From NCBI GenBank assembly GCA_944415565.1, contig CALYBQ010000013.1:1-64000 (forward strand): DNA of 64,000 bases, written 5' to 3'. The translations under genes were made by a program, and so were the position numbers. The DNA comes from an uncultured Rikenellaceae bacterium. GTDB lineage: Bacteria; Bacteroidota; Bacteroidia; Bacteroidales; Rikenellaceae. Positions within the stretch are counted from its first letter, which is position 1, and every line of letters begins with the position of its first letter. Shown one piece after another: positions 54,429 to 63,436 of this stretch. A model generated the notes under the pieces. That model searched no databases. It saw only the letters and a program-made list of their open reading frames with translations, and was not told where the DNA came from.

Positions 54429-55157
54429 ATGGGAAGGGCATTTGAATATAGGAAAGCAGCCAAACTTAAACGCTGGGGCAACATGGCCCGCGTGTTTACG
54501 AAAATAGGTAAAGCCATTGAGATGGCGGTCAAAGCGGGTGGTCCCGATCCGTCGTCGAACCAGCGCCTGAGGATGCTTATACAAAATGCCAAGCATGAGA
54601 ACATGCCCAAGGACAATATCGAGAGGGCAATCAAACGTGCGATAAGCAAGGATACGAGCGATTATAAGGAGATGGTGTACGAGGGTTACGGCCCGTACGG
54701 TATCGCCATACTCGTTGAGACGGCTACCGACAATACCACGCGTACCGTGGCCAATGTCCGCAGCTATTTCAACAAACTCGGCGGTTCGCTTGGAACGAGC
54801 GGCAGCGTAAGTTTCATGTTCGACCACAAGTGTCATTTCAGGTTCAAACCTACCGAGGAGTTGGACGCTGACGAACTGGAACTGGAAATGATAGATTACG
54901 GTGTCGATGAACTTTTCATAGACGACGAGGGCAACGTGAATGCCTATGCGCCATTCGAATCCTACGGCGACGTACAGAAATATCTGGAGGACAAAGGGTT
55001 CGAGATCGTAAGCGGTGAGTTCGTACGCATCCCGACCGATACCAAAGAGGTGACGGCCGAACAGCGTGAATCTATCAACAAGTTGGTCGAAAAGCTCGAA
55101 GAGGACGACGACGTTACGAACGTCTTTACGAACATGAAGGAAGAAGAAGAGGAGTAA
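54429..55157 (+). CDS. YebC/PmpR family protein
   Basis: 242 residues from the ATG at 54429 (MGRAFEYRKAAKLKRWGNMA), the conserved YebC start; an upstream in-frame ATG lies before the promoter box. The three YebC domains are complete, with ILVETATDNTTRTVANVRSY, FNKLGGSLGTSGSVSFMF and the closing LEEDDDVTNVFTNM. Family members were called transcription regulators; recent work ties many to translation of proline-rich stretches. Monocistronic with a strong terminator. Confidence 0.93.
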   Translation: MGRAFEYRKAAKLKRWGNMARVFTKIGKAIEMAVKAGGPDPSSNQRLRMLIQNAKHENMPKDNIERAIKRAISKDTSDYKEMVYEGYGPYGIAILVETATDNTTRTVANVRSYFNKLGGSLGTSGSVSFMFDHKCHFRFKPTEELDADELELEMIDYGVDELFIDDEGNVNAYAPFESYGDVQKYLEDKGFEIVSGEFVRIPTDTKEVTAEQRESINKLVEKLEEDDDVTNVFTNMKEEEEE

Positions 55158-55178
55158 TCCTCGCATGACATAACGGAG

Positions 55179-55210
55179 AAAATAGGGGAAACCTCGGTTT
55201 CCCCTATTTT
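55179..55210 (+). terminator. Rho-independent terminator after yebC
   Basis: AAAATAGGGGAAACC and GGTTTCCCCTATTTT form a perfect 15-bp stem with a 2-base gap at the tip, followed by TG. Lies 22 bases after the stop. The following stretch to about 55430 is GC-mixed with no supported gene. Confidence 0.85.
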
Positions 55211-55439
55211 GTTGCCCGCCGCTTGCAGTTCGCCGTTTGCCGCTCTCTGTTGTCAGCCATGCTGTTGCGTGCAGGCCGGGCGGGTTGAGAAATGTTATGG
55301 TGCGGATTGGGACAGGAATATTGCCGTGTTTTCCTGTGGCGATGCGGATGCGGCAGGTCGATTGGTGTGGGGGAATGCTTTTGCGGCATGGTCTGGCGGG
55401 ATAATGCAGCTCGTTGATTGTCCGCTGTCTACAATTTTA

Positions 55440-55499
55440 TATCTTTGCATATGGGGCGACGAGGACGCTCGGATATGCGCCCGATATTTCGTATATTTG
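55440..55499 (+). promoter_or_regulatory. Two possible -7 boxes of the 231-aa lipoprotein gene
   Basis: TATCTTTG at 55440-55447 and TATATTTG at 55492-55499; the second is 20 bases before the ATG at 55520 and the first 72 bases. Neither has a clear -33 TTTG. Confidence 0.4.
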
Positions 55500-55519
55500 C
55501 GTAGCTAATAATTCGATAG

Positions 55520-56215
55520 ATGATGAAAAAGATATTTTCCGGTTATCGTTTCGCCATGGGCGTTTTCGTTTTGGCGGCGATGTCGCTCGTATGCCTGACG
55601 ACTTCGTGCGGAGGAAATAAGAACGCTAAGGTGTTCGACAAAGGGAAACTCGACGGCAATACGTACAGCAATTCGTATTTCGATTTCGGTGTGGATGTGC
55701 CGCAGGGATGGTACGTTTTCAACCGTTATGAGCTGGAGCAGGCGAGTAAGGAGTCGGCCAATGCTATTCCCAATAAGGCCGTTCGGCAGGAGTTGGAAAG
55801 GACGATGGAGCTGGAGAGCGTACCGTTGTTGGTCGCATACCAGTCGGAACCCGGGACGGTGAAAGAGTTCATTCCGAGTTTTCAGGCGGTGGCCGAGAAT
55901 CTCAGGTGGCTTCCGGACGTCAAGACAGGAGAGCATTATCTGATGCAGGCGCTTGAGACGTTCCGTGTGTCGGGCATGCAATACGAAAGCCTCGACGTGC
56001 CGGTGAATGCGGTGAAGATAGACGGCGAAGAATTCTATACCATTAAGTTGCGGGTGAACTATGGCGAATACATGGTAACGCAGGAGTGGTATTCGACAGT
56101 TCGTGACGGTTTCGCCTTGAATTTCGGGTTCACTTACGACGGGGACAATGATAAACATGCAGGAGAGATGGCAGCAATCAGAGAGAGCATCGCATTCTCT
56201 CCGAAAACGAAATAA
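55520..56215 (+). CDS. Hypothetical lipoprotein, 231 aa
   Basis: Signal peptide with lipobox LTTSC (Cys near 30). The mature part begins YSNSYFDFGVDVPQGWYVFN, a PsbP/Mog1-like beginning common in lipoproteins of unknown role, and continues as an alpha/beta domain to IRESIAFSPKTK. No enzymatic residues are apparent. Monocistronic between two terminators. Function unknown; envelope location is well supported. Confidence 0.75.
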   Translation: MMKKIFSGYRFAMGVFVLAAMSLVCLTTSCGGNKNAKVFDKGKLDGNTYSNSYFDFGVDVPQGWYVFNRYELEQASKESANAIPNKAVRQELERTMELESVPLLVAYQSEPGTVKEFIPSFQAVAENLRWLPDVKTGEHYLMQALETFRVSGMQYESLDVPVNAVKIDGEEFYTIKLRVNYGEYMVTQEWYSTVRDGFALNFGFTYDGDNDKHAGEMAAIRESIAFSPKTK

Positions 56216-56233
56216 CGTATTTGTACGTCACAT

Positions 56234-56265
56234 GCCCCGGCCTAAACAGTGCCGGGGCTTTTTTT
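56234..56265 (+). terminator. Rho-independent terminator after the lipoprotein gene
   Basis: GCCCCGGC and GCCGGGGC, 8-bp stem with a 9-base loop, followed by seven Ts, 18 bases after the stop. Confidence 0.9.
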
Positions 56266-56503
56266 GTTTTGGCGGCAGATGATGCGTTTGGCCGTCGGTT
56301 TGTGCCGGTACTATTTGCGCCTGTATTCGCGTATGGCTTTGTTTTTCCGGACGATAGATGCTCGGATGGCCTCTGAATCCGGTGCTGTGACGCACAGAAA
56401 TGCCGGAATCTGACATAATTGTAAAAAAAGATTGCTTTTCTATTGCAGAACCGAACATTTTGCTTTCCTTTGCTGATGTTATTTCTTTTAATTCAAATTT
56501 TTT

Positions 56504-56704
56504 ATGAAAGGTACAGTAAAATGGTTTGATTCAGCCAAAGGTTATGGCTTTATCACAACCGAAACAGGTAGCGACGTTTTCGTTCACTACACTGGCATTA
56601 ACAAAGAAGGTTTCCGCGGTCTCGAAGAAGGACAGAACGTCGAGTTCGAAATCTCGGAAGGCAAAAAAGGCGAACAGGCAGTAAACGTTGAAGTTGTTGC
56701 GTAA
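56504..56704 (+). CDS. Cold-shock domain protein, CspA-like
   Basis: 66-residue single cold-shock domain with RNP1 (KGYGFITTE) and RNP2 (DVFVHYT) intact, standard length for CspA. Single-stranded nucleic-acid chaperone. About 290 bases of AT-rich leader separate it from the previous terminator, as is common for cold-shock genes with structured leaders; no clear TAnnTTTG box was found in it. Confidence 0.95.
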   Translation: MKGTVKWFDSAKGYGFITTETGSDVFVHYTGINKEGFRGLEEGQNVEFEISEGKKGEQAVNVEVVA

Positions 56705-56763
56705 GTAGCGTGGAATAGGATCTTTTAGTATAACATCATATACTCAATGTTCTTATTGACACA

Positions 56764-56789
56764 AGCGGTCTCCGTCAGGAGGCCGCTTT
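56764..56789 (+). terminator. Terminator after the cold-shock gene
   Basis: AGCGGTCTCC and GGAGGCCGCT pair over 10 bases with one G-T pair and a GTCA loop, then TTTCTGTTTG. Lies 59 bases after the stop. Confidence 0.7.
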
Positions 56790-56859
56790 CTGTTTGTCGT
56801 TTTGATTTCAAAACCCGTTGCCCTATATTTGCTCGATACGATAATATACGATTGCCGAT

Positions 56860-57237
56860 ATGGATATAATGGAGTTCCGCGAGTTCTGCCTTTCGCTGCC
56901 GCTGGCCGAGGAGACGACGCCTTTCGACGAAGATACGTTGGTCTACAAGATAGGCGGAAAGATGTTCGCATATACGGGCATGGCCGGTTTTAGATTGTTC
57001 AATGTCAAGGCCGAGCAGCATGCCATTCCGGAGCTAATGGACCGCTATCCCGAGATAGGCGATCCGGTACACATGGCCCGCGGGCATTGGGTGAGCGTGG
57101 ATACGGGCGGCGACCTTCCTGACGATTTTGTGCGGGATATGATAAGGACTTCGTACCGTCTGGTCATTGCAGGAATGACAAAAAAACAGCGGACAGAAAT
57201 ACTGTCCGCCGTAGAACAAGTTGGTTACGACCTGTGA
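56860..57237 (+). CDS. MmcQ/YjbR family protein
   Basis: 125 residues: MEFREFCLSLPLAEETTPFD, LVYKIGGKMFAYTGM, FNVKAEQHAIPELMDRYPEI and HWVSVDTGGDLPDDFVRDMI are the YjbR signature, ending in a helical tail. A double-wing fold thought to bind DNA; role unsettled. An inverted repeat (GCGGACA/TGTCCGC) within the last 60 bases could serve as part of a terminator for the convergent gene. Confidence 0.85.
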   Translation: MDIMEFREFCLSLPLAEETTPFDEDTLVYKIGGKMFAYTGMAGFRLFNVKAEQHAIPELMDRYPEIGDPVHMARGHWVSVDTGGDLPDDFVRDMIRTSYRLVIAGMTKKQRTEILSAVEQVGYDL

Positions 57238-57249
57238 ATCTCGTGAGGG

Positions 57250-58455
57250 TTATTTCCTGTGCATCTTGATAGGGGTCGTCCACGTTATGGTGCGCCACAG
57301 GCCCTCCATCGGTCCGTAATAGAACCGTTTCATCCACCAATTGCTGTAAGCTATCTGTACGCAACACAATCCGAGCGCTACGACCAGTGTCCATGCGTAG
57401 CTCATGGTCCCGGCGAGCCCGAGCCCGAAACCGTAGAACAGCGTGATGCCGAACAGTGATTGCATCATGTAGTTGGTCACGCTCATGCGTCCGACAGGTG
57501 CTATGCGGTCAAGAAGCTTTTGTGCACCTTTTCGCCTGTAATATAGGAGCGTGAGTCCGCAAATGTATATCATCATCAGGCCGAGGCTGGCGTAGCCGTT
57601 GAACAAGGTCTTACCCACCTCGAGGGCGAAACCTTCCACTCCGAATGTCGGAAGCAGCAGCACGATGCCGTAGAATACGGCGAACCAGACTGCGGCCCAC
57701 GGAAGAACCTTCTTGCTGTAACGCACCATTTTTTCAGGGTCCTTGTGTATGTGGTAGCGCCCGATAAGCATGCCGACGATGAAGAGTCCGATGAGTTGAA
57801 GATAACGGAAATTGTTGAACACCCACAGAAGTTTTGCGAGCTGGCCTTCGAAGGTGTTGAATCGAAGCACGTCGGCGAATGAGCCGTTCGTGAATATGTC
57901 GGCTGCCTTGCCGAACAGCGAATCCATGTAGGATACGAGGTAGGTCGGTTCGTTGGGTGTGTTGCTCACGAGCAACGAGACGAACGATACGATGCCGGGT
58001 ATCTGGAGGAACAGCAGTACGGCTATCGCTACGAGCCATTTTGTTCCGACACGGAACAACGGAATCAGGAACAGCCCGAGTATGGCGTAGACCATGAAGA
58101 ACTCGCCCATGTAGAACAGACCGTTTATATAGCCAAGTACGAACAGTATGGTCATGCGCCACAGGAATCTGAGCCTGAAATCGTTGCCTTTCTCCGCTTG
58201 CGAATCCATCTGCATGAAGAAGCTCAGCCCGAACAATAGCGAGAATATGGCGTAGGCCTTACCTTGGAAGAGAAAACGGAGGGTTTCCAGTACACCAGTA
58301 TCGAAGGCCTGCCAGAACGGTGACTCGACTACCGGCGAACCTACCAGATCGAATCGTTCCATGCAGTGCCATACGAGTATGCCCAATATGGCGAATCCGC
58401 GAATGGCATCGATAGAGTCTATTCTTTTCTTGGGAGTCAATACCGTGTGTGTCAT
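57250..58455 (-). CDS. DUF418 membrane protein
   Basis: 401 residues with about ten membrane helices. Start DSIDAIRGFAILGILVWHC, AIFSLLFGLSFFMQM, and LQLIGLFIVGMLIGRYH lead to the C-terminal DUF418 region (RMSVTNYMMQSLFGITLFYG, WMKRFYYGPMEGLWR). Related to acyltransferase-3-like proteins; probable transport or lipid-related role, unknown. The stop lies 12 bases from the YjbR stop on the other strand. About 37 bases separate it from the CCA gene upstream, so the two may be co-transcribed. Confidence 0.85.
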   Translation of the reverse strand: MTHTVLTPKKRIDSIDAIRGFAILGILVWHCMERFDLVGSPVVESPFWQAFDTGVLETLRFLFQGKAYAIFSLLFGLSFFMQMDSQAEKGNDFRLRFLWRMTILFVLGYINGLFYMGEFFMVYAILGLFLIPLFRVGTKWLVAIAVLLFLQIPGIVSFVSLLVSNTPNEPTYLVSYMDSLFGKAADIFTNGSFADVLRFNTFEGQLAKLLWVFNNFRYLQLIGLFIVGMLIGRYHIHKDPEKMVRYSKKVLPWAAVWFAVFYGIVLLLPTFGVEGFALEVGKTLFNGYASLGLMMIYICGLTLLYYRRKGAQKLLDRIAPVGRMSVTNYMMQSLFGITLFYGFGLGLAGTMSYAWTLVVALGLCCVQIAYSNWWMKRFYYGPMEGLWRTITWTTPIKMHRK

Positions 58456-58492
58456 AAGTGGTTGTAAGTTGTCGGATTTGGATTGTATTTTG

Positions 58493-59893
58493 TTAGTAAT
58501 CAGCTTTTTTTAATCCGGCTTCGGCAGCCAGTTTTTCCATAAGTGCGTAGGCTTCATCGTAGTCGTTGGCTATCACGCCGTCAAGTATCGCCTCTTTTAT
58601 GGCGGCCTTGATGTCCCCGACCGCACGGCACGGCGACAGCCCGTAAGTTTCCATTATGAGCTCACCGGAGATGGGCGGCTGGAAATTCCGAACCCGGTCT
58701 TTCTCCTCGATCTCGCGCATTTTCTCGCGGACCAGTTCGAAGTTCCGGAGGTAGCGTTTTACCTTCGACTCTATGCCGGAGGTGATGTCCGATTCGGCCA
58801 GCAGCATGAGCGATTCGATGTCGTCGCCTGCCTCGAACAGCAAGCGTCTTACGGCAGAATCTGTTACCGTACTTTCTACAAGGGCGATGGGGCGCAGGTG
58901 GAGGAATACCATCTTCTGCACGAACTTCATCTTTTCGTTCAGGGGCATCTTGAGCCGGCGGAAAATGTCGGGGACCATCTTCGAACCCACGACTTCGTGC
59001 CCGTGGAATGTCCATCCGGTACGTTTGTCGTAGGCTTTGGTCCTCGGTTTGCCGACGTCGTGCAGCAGCGCCGCCCACCGTAGCCACAGGTCTTGCGTCT
59101 TCGGGGCGATGTTGTCTACTACTTTCAGTGTGTGGATGAATGTGTCTTTGTGGGCGTGAGTGCCGACTTTCTCGATCCCTTTCATCGCGGTCAGCTCGGG
59201 GAATATCAGCGGCAGAAGCCCGGTCAGGTCGAGCAGCTCGAACCCTATCGACGGCATCGGCGACAACAGTATCTTGTGCATTTCGGTTACGATACGCTCC
59301 ATCGAGACTATGGAGATGCGTTCGCGGTTTCTCACTATCGCGTCGAACGTCTCCGGCTCGATGTCGAATCCCAACTGTGTGGCAAATCGTATGCCGCGTA
59401 TCATCCGCAGCGGATCGTCCGAGAAGGTTATGTCCGGATCGCACGGGGTGCGGATAGTACATTTATCCAGATCGTCCATGCCGTTGAACGGATCTACCAG
59501 CGTGCCAAAGCTGTCGGCGTTAAGGGACCACGCCATCGCGTTGATAGTGAAATCGCGGCGTTTCTGATCGTCGTCCAGCGTACCGTCCTCCACTATGGGC
59601 TTGCGCGAATCTGCGCGGTACGACTCCCGGCGAGCTCCGACGAACTCCACTTCGAGCCCTCCGGCACGCAGCATGGCGGTCCCGAAGTTCTTGAATACGG
59701 TCACGTTGGTATGGAGTTGCCGTCCGAGTTCGCGGGCCACGTCTATCCCGCTGCCTACAACGACCACGTCTATGTCGGTGCAGGGACGGTGCAGAAACCA
59801 GTCCCGCACATATCCGCCTACGACGAAGGCCCTGACTCCGAGCTTGTCGGCGATTGTTCCTATCTGTTTGAATACGGGGTTGGATAACGGCAT
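58493..59893 (-). CDS. cca: CCA tRNA nucleotidyltransferase with HD domain
   Basis: 466 residues. Class II polymerase head: [20 protein letters not shown] with the GG and DxD metal site, [18 protein letters not shown] strand, and [18 protein letters not shown]-terminal HD domain follows: [18 protein letters not shown]. It adds or repairs the CCA end, needed here because tRNA-Lys at 46351 has no encoded CCA. Full length, motif-complete; the HD part may give phosphatase activity. Confidence 0.93.
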   Translation of the reverse strand: MPLSNPVFKQIGTIADKLGVRAFVVGGYVRDWFLHRPCTDIDVVVVGSGIDVARELGRQLHTNVTVFKNFGTAMLRAGGLEVEFVGARRESYRADSRKPIVEDGTLDDDQKRRDFTINAMAWSLNADSFGTLVDPFNGMDDLDKCTIRTPCDPDITFSDDPLRMIRGIRFATQLGFDIEPETFDAIVRNRERISIVSMERIVTEMHKILLSPMPSIGFELLDLTGLLPLIFPELTAMKGIEKVGTHAHKDTFIHTLKVVDNIAPKTQDLWLRWAALLHDVGKPRTKAYDKRTGWTFHGHEVVGSKMVPDIFRRLKMPLNEKMKFVQKMVFLHLRPIALVESTVTDSAVRRLLFEAGDDIESLMLLAESDITSGIESKVKRYLRNFELVREKMREIEEKDRVRNFQPPISGELIMETYGLSPCRAVGDIKAAIKEAILDGVIANDYDEAYALMEKLAAEAGLKKADY

Positions 59894-59967
59894 GTGTAGG
59901 TGTGTTTGTTAATTTAAATATGGCCGGTGTTGTGTGCGCCGGCCATACTTGTTGAGTGTAGTTAGTA

Positions 59968-60636
59968 CTATTTTACGTATGGACGGATTACATCGGCCCA
60001 AGCCTTGTAGCCTTCACCCATGAGGTGGAGCTGGTCGTTCGAATAGTCTTTACGCAACAATCCGTTTTCGTCGGCCAGTGCAGGATGCAGGTCTATGTAG
60101 GTCACACCCTTCTGTTCGCAGTACTCTTTGATGGCCTTGTTCACGCCGGGGACTAAATCCATTTTATTTTTCAGGCGTTCGCCGACCGGCATGATGCTTT
60201 GCACGTATAGTTTCGTTTTCGGGGTTTCGGTCCCTACACGGTCGATTATTTTTTTGATGTTGTCGATGACTTGCGACGTTTCGACGGCCGTAAGGTCGTT
60301 GATGCCGATCAACAGGAATATCTTTTTAGGCTTTCCGTCGGTTACCTGATATAGGCGGTCCAAAACGCCTTGGGTCCGGTCGCCGCTGATCCCCCGGTTT
60401 TTGATTCTCGGATTGTCGAATATCTCGGCCCATTCTGCACCGTCGGTGATGCTGTTGCCGAGGAATACAATGTCTTTCGATGTGATAGGCAGTGTTTCGA
60501 ACAGGGTTTTCCTTTGGAAATAGTAGTTGCTCTGAGCCGCAAGGAGGTTGGGAACCAAAGCGATTGCGAATATAAGTGCTGTTTTAACGATCGCGATTTT
60601 AGCGAATTGTTCGGTCGAAAGTTTTATAAGTTTCAT
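59968..60636 (-). CDS. SGNH/GDSL hydrolase, copy B
   Basis: 222 residues with an N-terminal export/anchor helix (ALIFAIALVPNLLAAQ). SGNH blocks: Ser in DIVFLGNSITDG, Gly/Asn in RGISGDRTQGVLDRL, GINDL block with the Asn, and a C-terminal Asp-x-x-His (SNDQLHLMGEGYKAW). Lipase/acetylesterase type, probably removing acetyl or other esters from sugars in the periplasm. Near-paralogue of the gene at 60798 in tandem. Confidence 0.88.
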   Translation of the reverse strand: MKLIKLSTEQFAKIAIVKTALIFAIALVPNLLAAQSNYYFQRKTLFETLPITSKDIVFLGNSITDGAEWAEIFDNPRIKNRGISGDRTQGVLDRLYQVTDGKPKKIFLLIGINDLTAVETSQVIDNIKKIIDRVGTETPKTKLYVQSIMPVGERLKNKMDLVPGVNKAIKEYCEQKGVTYIDLHPALADENGLLRKDYSNDQLHLMGEGYKAWADVIRPYVK

Positions 60637-60797
60637 AAATTTTAAGAATTAGGTTGATTCCAGTTTGTTGCGATTAGTAGTTTGGGCTTAGGTGAATAGA
60701 CTCTTATATGTCCGGCGTGGTCTCGTTGCTTGCGCTGCAAAGCGTGTATTGCCTGAAAATGAGCACGGGCGGAGTCCATCCCGAAGTACCGACCAAG

Positions 60798-61493
60798 TTA
60801 TTTTTTAACGTATGGGCGCAGGATCTTAGCCCATGCCATATAACCTTCGCCGTTGAGGTGCAGACCGTCGTTTATCGTATATTCTTTCTTGAGGTAGCCC
60901 TCTTCGTCGGCAAATGCGCTGTGGATGTCGAGGTAGGTTACCCCTTTCTCTTCGCATATTTTCTTGATTGCCGGATTGGCCTTGTTGACCTCCCTGTTCT
61001 TCTCTTCGCGGTTCTTTCCTACCGGCAGGATGCTTTGGACGTAGAGTTTAGTCTTGGGCGACTCTGCCTGTATGCGTTCGATTATTGTTCGGATATTGGC
61101 GACGGCCTTGTCCGTCCTTGCCGGATCGCCGTTGAGGTCGTTGATGCCTATCAACAGGAATACCTTCTTAGGCTTTCCGCTTGTCACCTGATGAAGGCGT
61201 TCGAGTATCTGATGCGTTTGCTGGCCGCCTATGCCTCGGTTTTTGCAATGAACGTCGTTGAAAATCTCGGACCACAGTCCGCGCTCTGTGATGCTGTTCC
61301 CGAGGAATACAATGTCCTTGGAGGTGATCGGCAATACTTCGAACTGGCTTATGATGCGTTTCTCGATGTCGCTCTGTGCCGAAAGCATCTCCGGTAGGAC
61401 GATGATAGCGAGGATGAGTAGTTTCTTTGCCAGCCCTATCATGAGCAGTGTCTTTAGGGTTTTCTTGTTCGTGAAGTCTTTGAAGTTTTTCAT
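60798..61493 (-). CDS. SGNH/GDSL hydrolase, copy A
   Basis: 231 residues, same design as copy B: export helix (LLILAIIVLPEMLSAQ), VLPITSKDIVFLGNSITERG, NRGIGGQQTHQILERLHQVT, LLIGINDLNGD, KLYVQSILPVGKNREEKN and INDGLHLNGEGYMAWAKILR. The blocks of the two copies match closely, with divergence in the middle, so this is a tandem duplication rather than a recent identical repeat. Upstream of copy B on the minus strand, 161 bases apart. Confidence 0.88.
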   Translation of the reverse strand: MKNFKDFTNKKTLKTLLMIGLAKKLLILAIIVLPEMLSAQSDIEKRIISQFEVLPITSKDIVFLGNSITERGLWSEIFNDVHCKNRGIGGQQTHQILERLHQVTSGKPKKVFLLIGINDLNGDPARTDKAVANIRTIIERIQAESPKTKLYVQSILPVGKNREEKNREVNKANPAIKKICEEKGVTYLDIHSAFADEEGYLKKEYTINDGLHLNGEGYMAWAKILRPYVKK

Positions 61494-61528
61494 GGTGCTT
61501 GTTGGTAAGTTTGGGCAGTATGTGTTTC

Positions 61529-62242
61529 TTATTTCAATTCCCTGCGGTATAGTTGTATAGTGTTTTCGAGCCCGAGATACAAGGCGTCGGCAATGAGTGC
61601 GTGGCCTATCGACACTTCGAGCAATCCCGGTATCGTCCGGTTGAAATAACCTAAGTTTTCGAGATTGAGGTCGTGGCCTGCATTTATTCCGAGGCCGAGC
61701 GACTGAGCTTCTTCGGCGGCCTTCAGATACGGCGCTATCGCTTCTTCTCGTCCGGCGGCGTATTCGTTGGCATAGGCTTCGGTGTAGAACTCAATGCGGT
61801 CGGTGCCTGTCTCTTTTGCATATCGCACCATTTCGACGTCGGGGTTTAGGAATATAGAGACGCGGATGCCTTTGCTGTGGAACGTATCTACCATTTCGCG
61901 CAGGTAGCCGAGGTGTTTTTTAGTATCCCAACCGTTGTTTGAGGTTATGGCGTCCGGGGCGTCGGGAACGAGGGTGACCTGAGCCGGAACGACCTCCATC
62001 ACCAGCTTCGTGAAGCTGTCTATGGGGTTGCCTTCGATGTTGAACTCCGTGGAGAGGACTTTTTTGAGGTCGCGTACATCCTGATAGCGGATGTGGCGTT
62101 CGTCGGGGCGGGGATGCACGGTGATTCCCTGTGCTCCGAAACGTTCGCAGTCGAGCGCCGTGCGGACGACGTTTGGCAGGTCGCCGCCGCGCGAATTACG
62201 CAGCGTGGCTATTTTATTGATGTTGACGCTTAGCTTTGTCAT
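61529..62242 (-). CDS. pdxJ: Pyridoxine 5'-phosphate synthase
   Basis: 237-residue TIM barrel that joins 1-deoxyxylulose 5-phosphate and 3-amino-2-oxopropyl phosphate to pyridoxine 5'-phosphate. Seen: [39 protein letters not shown], the EGNPIDSF segment, [28 protein letters not shown] and [16 protein letters not shown]. Standard length, all active-site blocks present. Divergent from nadK, a common Bacteroidales neighbour. Confidence 0.95.
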   Translation of the reverse strand: MTKLSVNINKIATLRNSRGGDLPNVVRTALDCERFGAQGITVHPRPDERHIRYQDVRDLKKVLSTEFNIEGNPIDSFTKLVMEVVPAQVTLVPDAPDAITSNNGWDTKKHLGYLREMVDTFHSKGIRVSIFLNPDVEMVRYAKETGTDRIEFYTEAYANEYAAGREEAIAPYLKAAEEAQSLGLGINAGHDLNLENLGYFNRTIPGLLEVSIGHALIADALYLGLENTIQLYRRELK

Positions 62243-62450
62243 AATAAAAACTTACATTTGTTGGATGCGGCGTGCGCCTTGTAGAACCGAGCGGCGCAAC
62301 CCGTGTTCAGTGCCGGCGGACTGTAATGGCGGTCGGGTGCGGGCCGAGTTTCGGCAATTCCGATGCGGAATTTGGATTGCGTCCGATTTGCACTACATTT
62401 GCCGGGTAAAACGCGGTAAAGTTATCAATTTTTTGCCATAATTCATCTAT

Positions 62451-63341
62451 ATGAAGTTATTGTTGTTCTCACGTACAGGTTCGTTCCATAAACCGGAGGA
62501 TGTCGATGCCCTGATCGCCGCGCTCGACGGGTCGGGACTGGATTATGCCGTGAACGGTGATTTCGCCGGATTCGCCGCGTCGATTACTGGACGGACTGCC
62601 GTGGCCGGAAAGCGGTACGACATGCAGGACATGGTTGTGGCGGAAGATACGATAGCTTTGAGTTACGGCGGCGACGGGACGTTCCTCGAATGTGTTAAGA
62701 CGTTGGGGCAGCACGGTATTCCGATACTCGGGGTGAACTCCGGCAGGTTGGGATTTTTGGCCAATGTGCCTAAGGACGGGTTGGCTCAGGCATTGGAGGA
62801 CATTGCGGAAGGACGGTACAAGACAGACCAGAGGACGTTGTTGAAGGTGTCGGGAGATTTTCCCGATGCGCCGTCTTATCCCTATGCGTTCAACGAATTT
62901 ACGATACAGAGGGCCGGTACGGGAATGATAGCCGTAGAGGCTTATGTCGATAACGAGATGGTGGCCACCTATTGGGGCGACGGCGTGATCCTGTCAACTC
63001 CGGCAGGCTCTACGGCCTATTCGCTCAGTGTGGGAGGACCTGTCGTGGCTCCCGAGTGCGATTGTTTCATACTCTTGCCGATCGCCCCGCACAACCTGAC
63101 GATGCGTCCTGTCGTGCTTCCTGATGCGAGCCGCATCACTTTCAGGGTCTCTTCTCGCGGGGAGAAATGCTTCGCGTCGCTTGACAGTACGAACTGGGTT
63201 GTCCCGGACGGGGCGTCGTTCGAAGTACGCAGGGCGAAAAATTCGGTTTTTTTGGTGAAGTTGCAAAATATATCGTTCTACGACACGTTAAGGAATAAAA
63301 TGATGTGGGGATTCGATCGCAGGGACGAGAAGAAAGGGTGA
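62451..63341 (+). CDS. nadK: NAD kinase
   Basis: 296 residues. GGDGT nucleotide motif in ALSYGGDGTFLECVKTLG, then ILGVNSGRLGFLANV, YWGDGVILSTPAGSTAYSLS and the closing LLPIAPHNLTMRPVVL. Makes NADP from NAD in the cytoplasm. Full length. Followed after about 95 bases by uppS in the same direction, a conserved Bacteroidales order. Confidence 0.95.
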   Translation: MKLLLFSRTGSFHKPEDVDALIAALDGSGLDYAVNGDFAGFAASITGRTAVAGKRYDMQDMVVAEDTIALSYGGDGTFLECVKTLGQHGIPILGVNSGRLGFLANVPKDGLAQALEDIAEGRYKTDQRTLLKVSGDFPDAPSYPYAFNEFTIQRAGTGMIAVEAYVDNEMVATYWGDGVILSTPAGSTAYSLSVGGPVVAPECDCFILLPIAPHNLTMRPVVLPDASRITFRVSSRGEKCFASLDSTNWVVPDGASFEVRRAKNSVFLVKLQNISFYDTLRNKMMWGFDRRDEKKG

Positions 63342-63401
63342 GAATGAACCATATTTTGAGTAAAGAACTAACCCGGTCTGGATGTTTTCGGCTATAAATG
63401 T

Positions 63402-63409
63402 TATATTTG
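63402..63409 (+). promoter_or_regulatory. -7 box of uppS (TATATTTG)
   Basis: TATATTTG, 27 bases before the uppS ATG; no consensus -33 at 19-21 bases. Confidence 0.5.
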
Positions 63410-63436
63410 CACATCCAAAAGGCTTTAACCCACATA

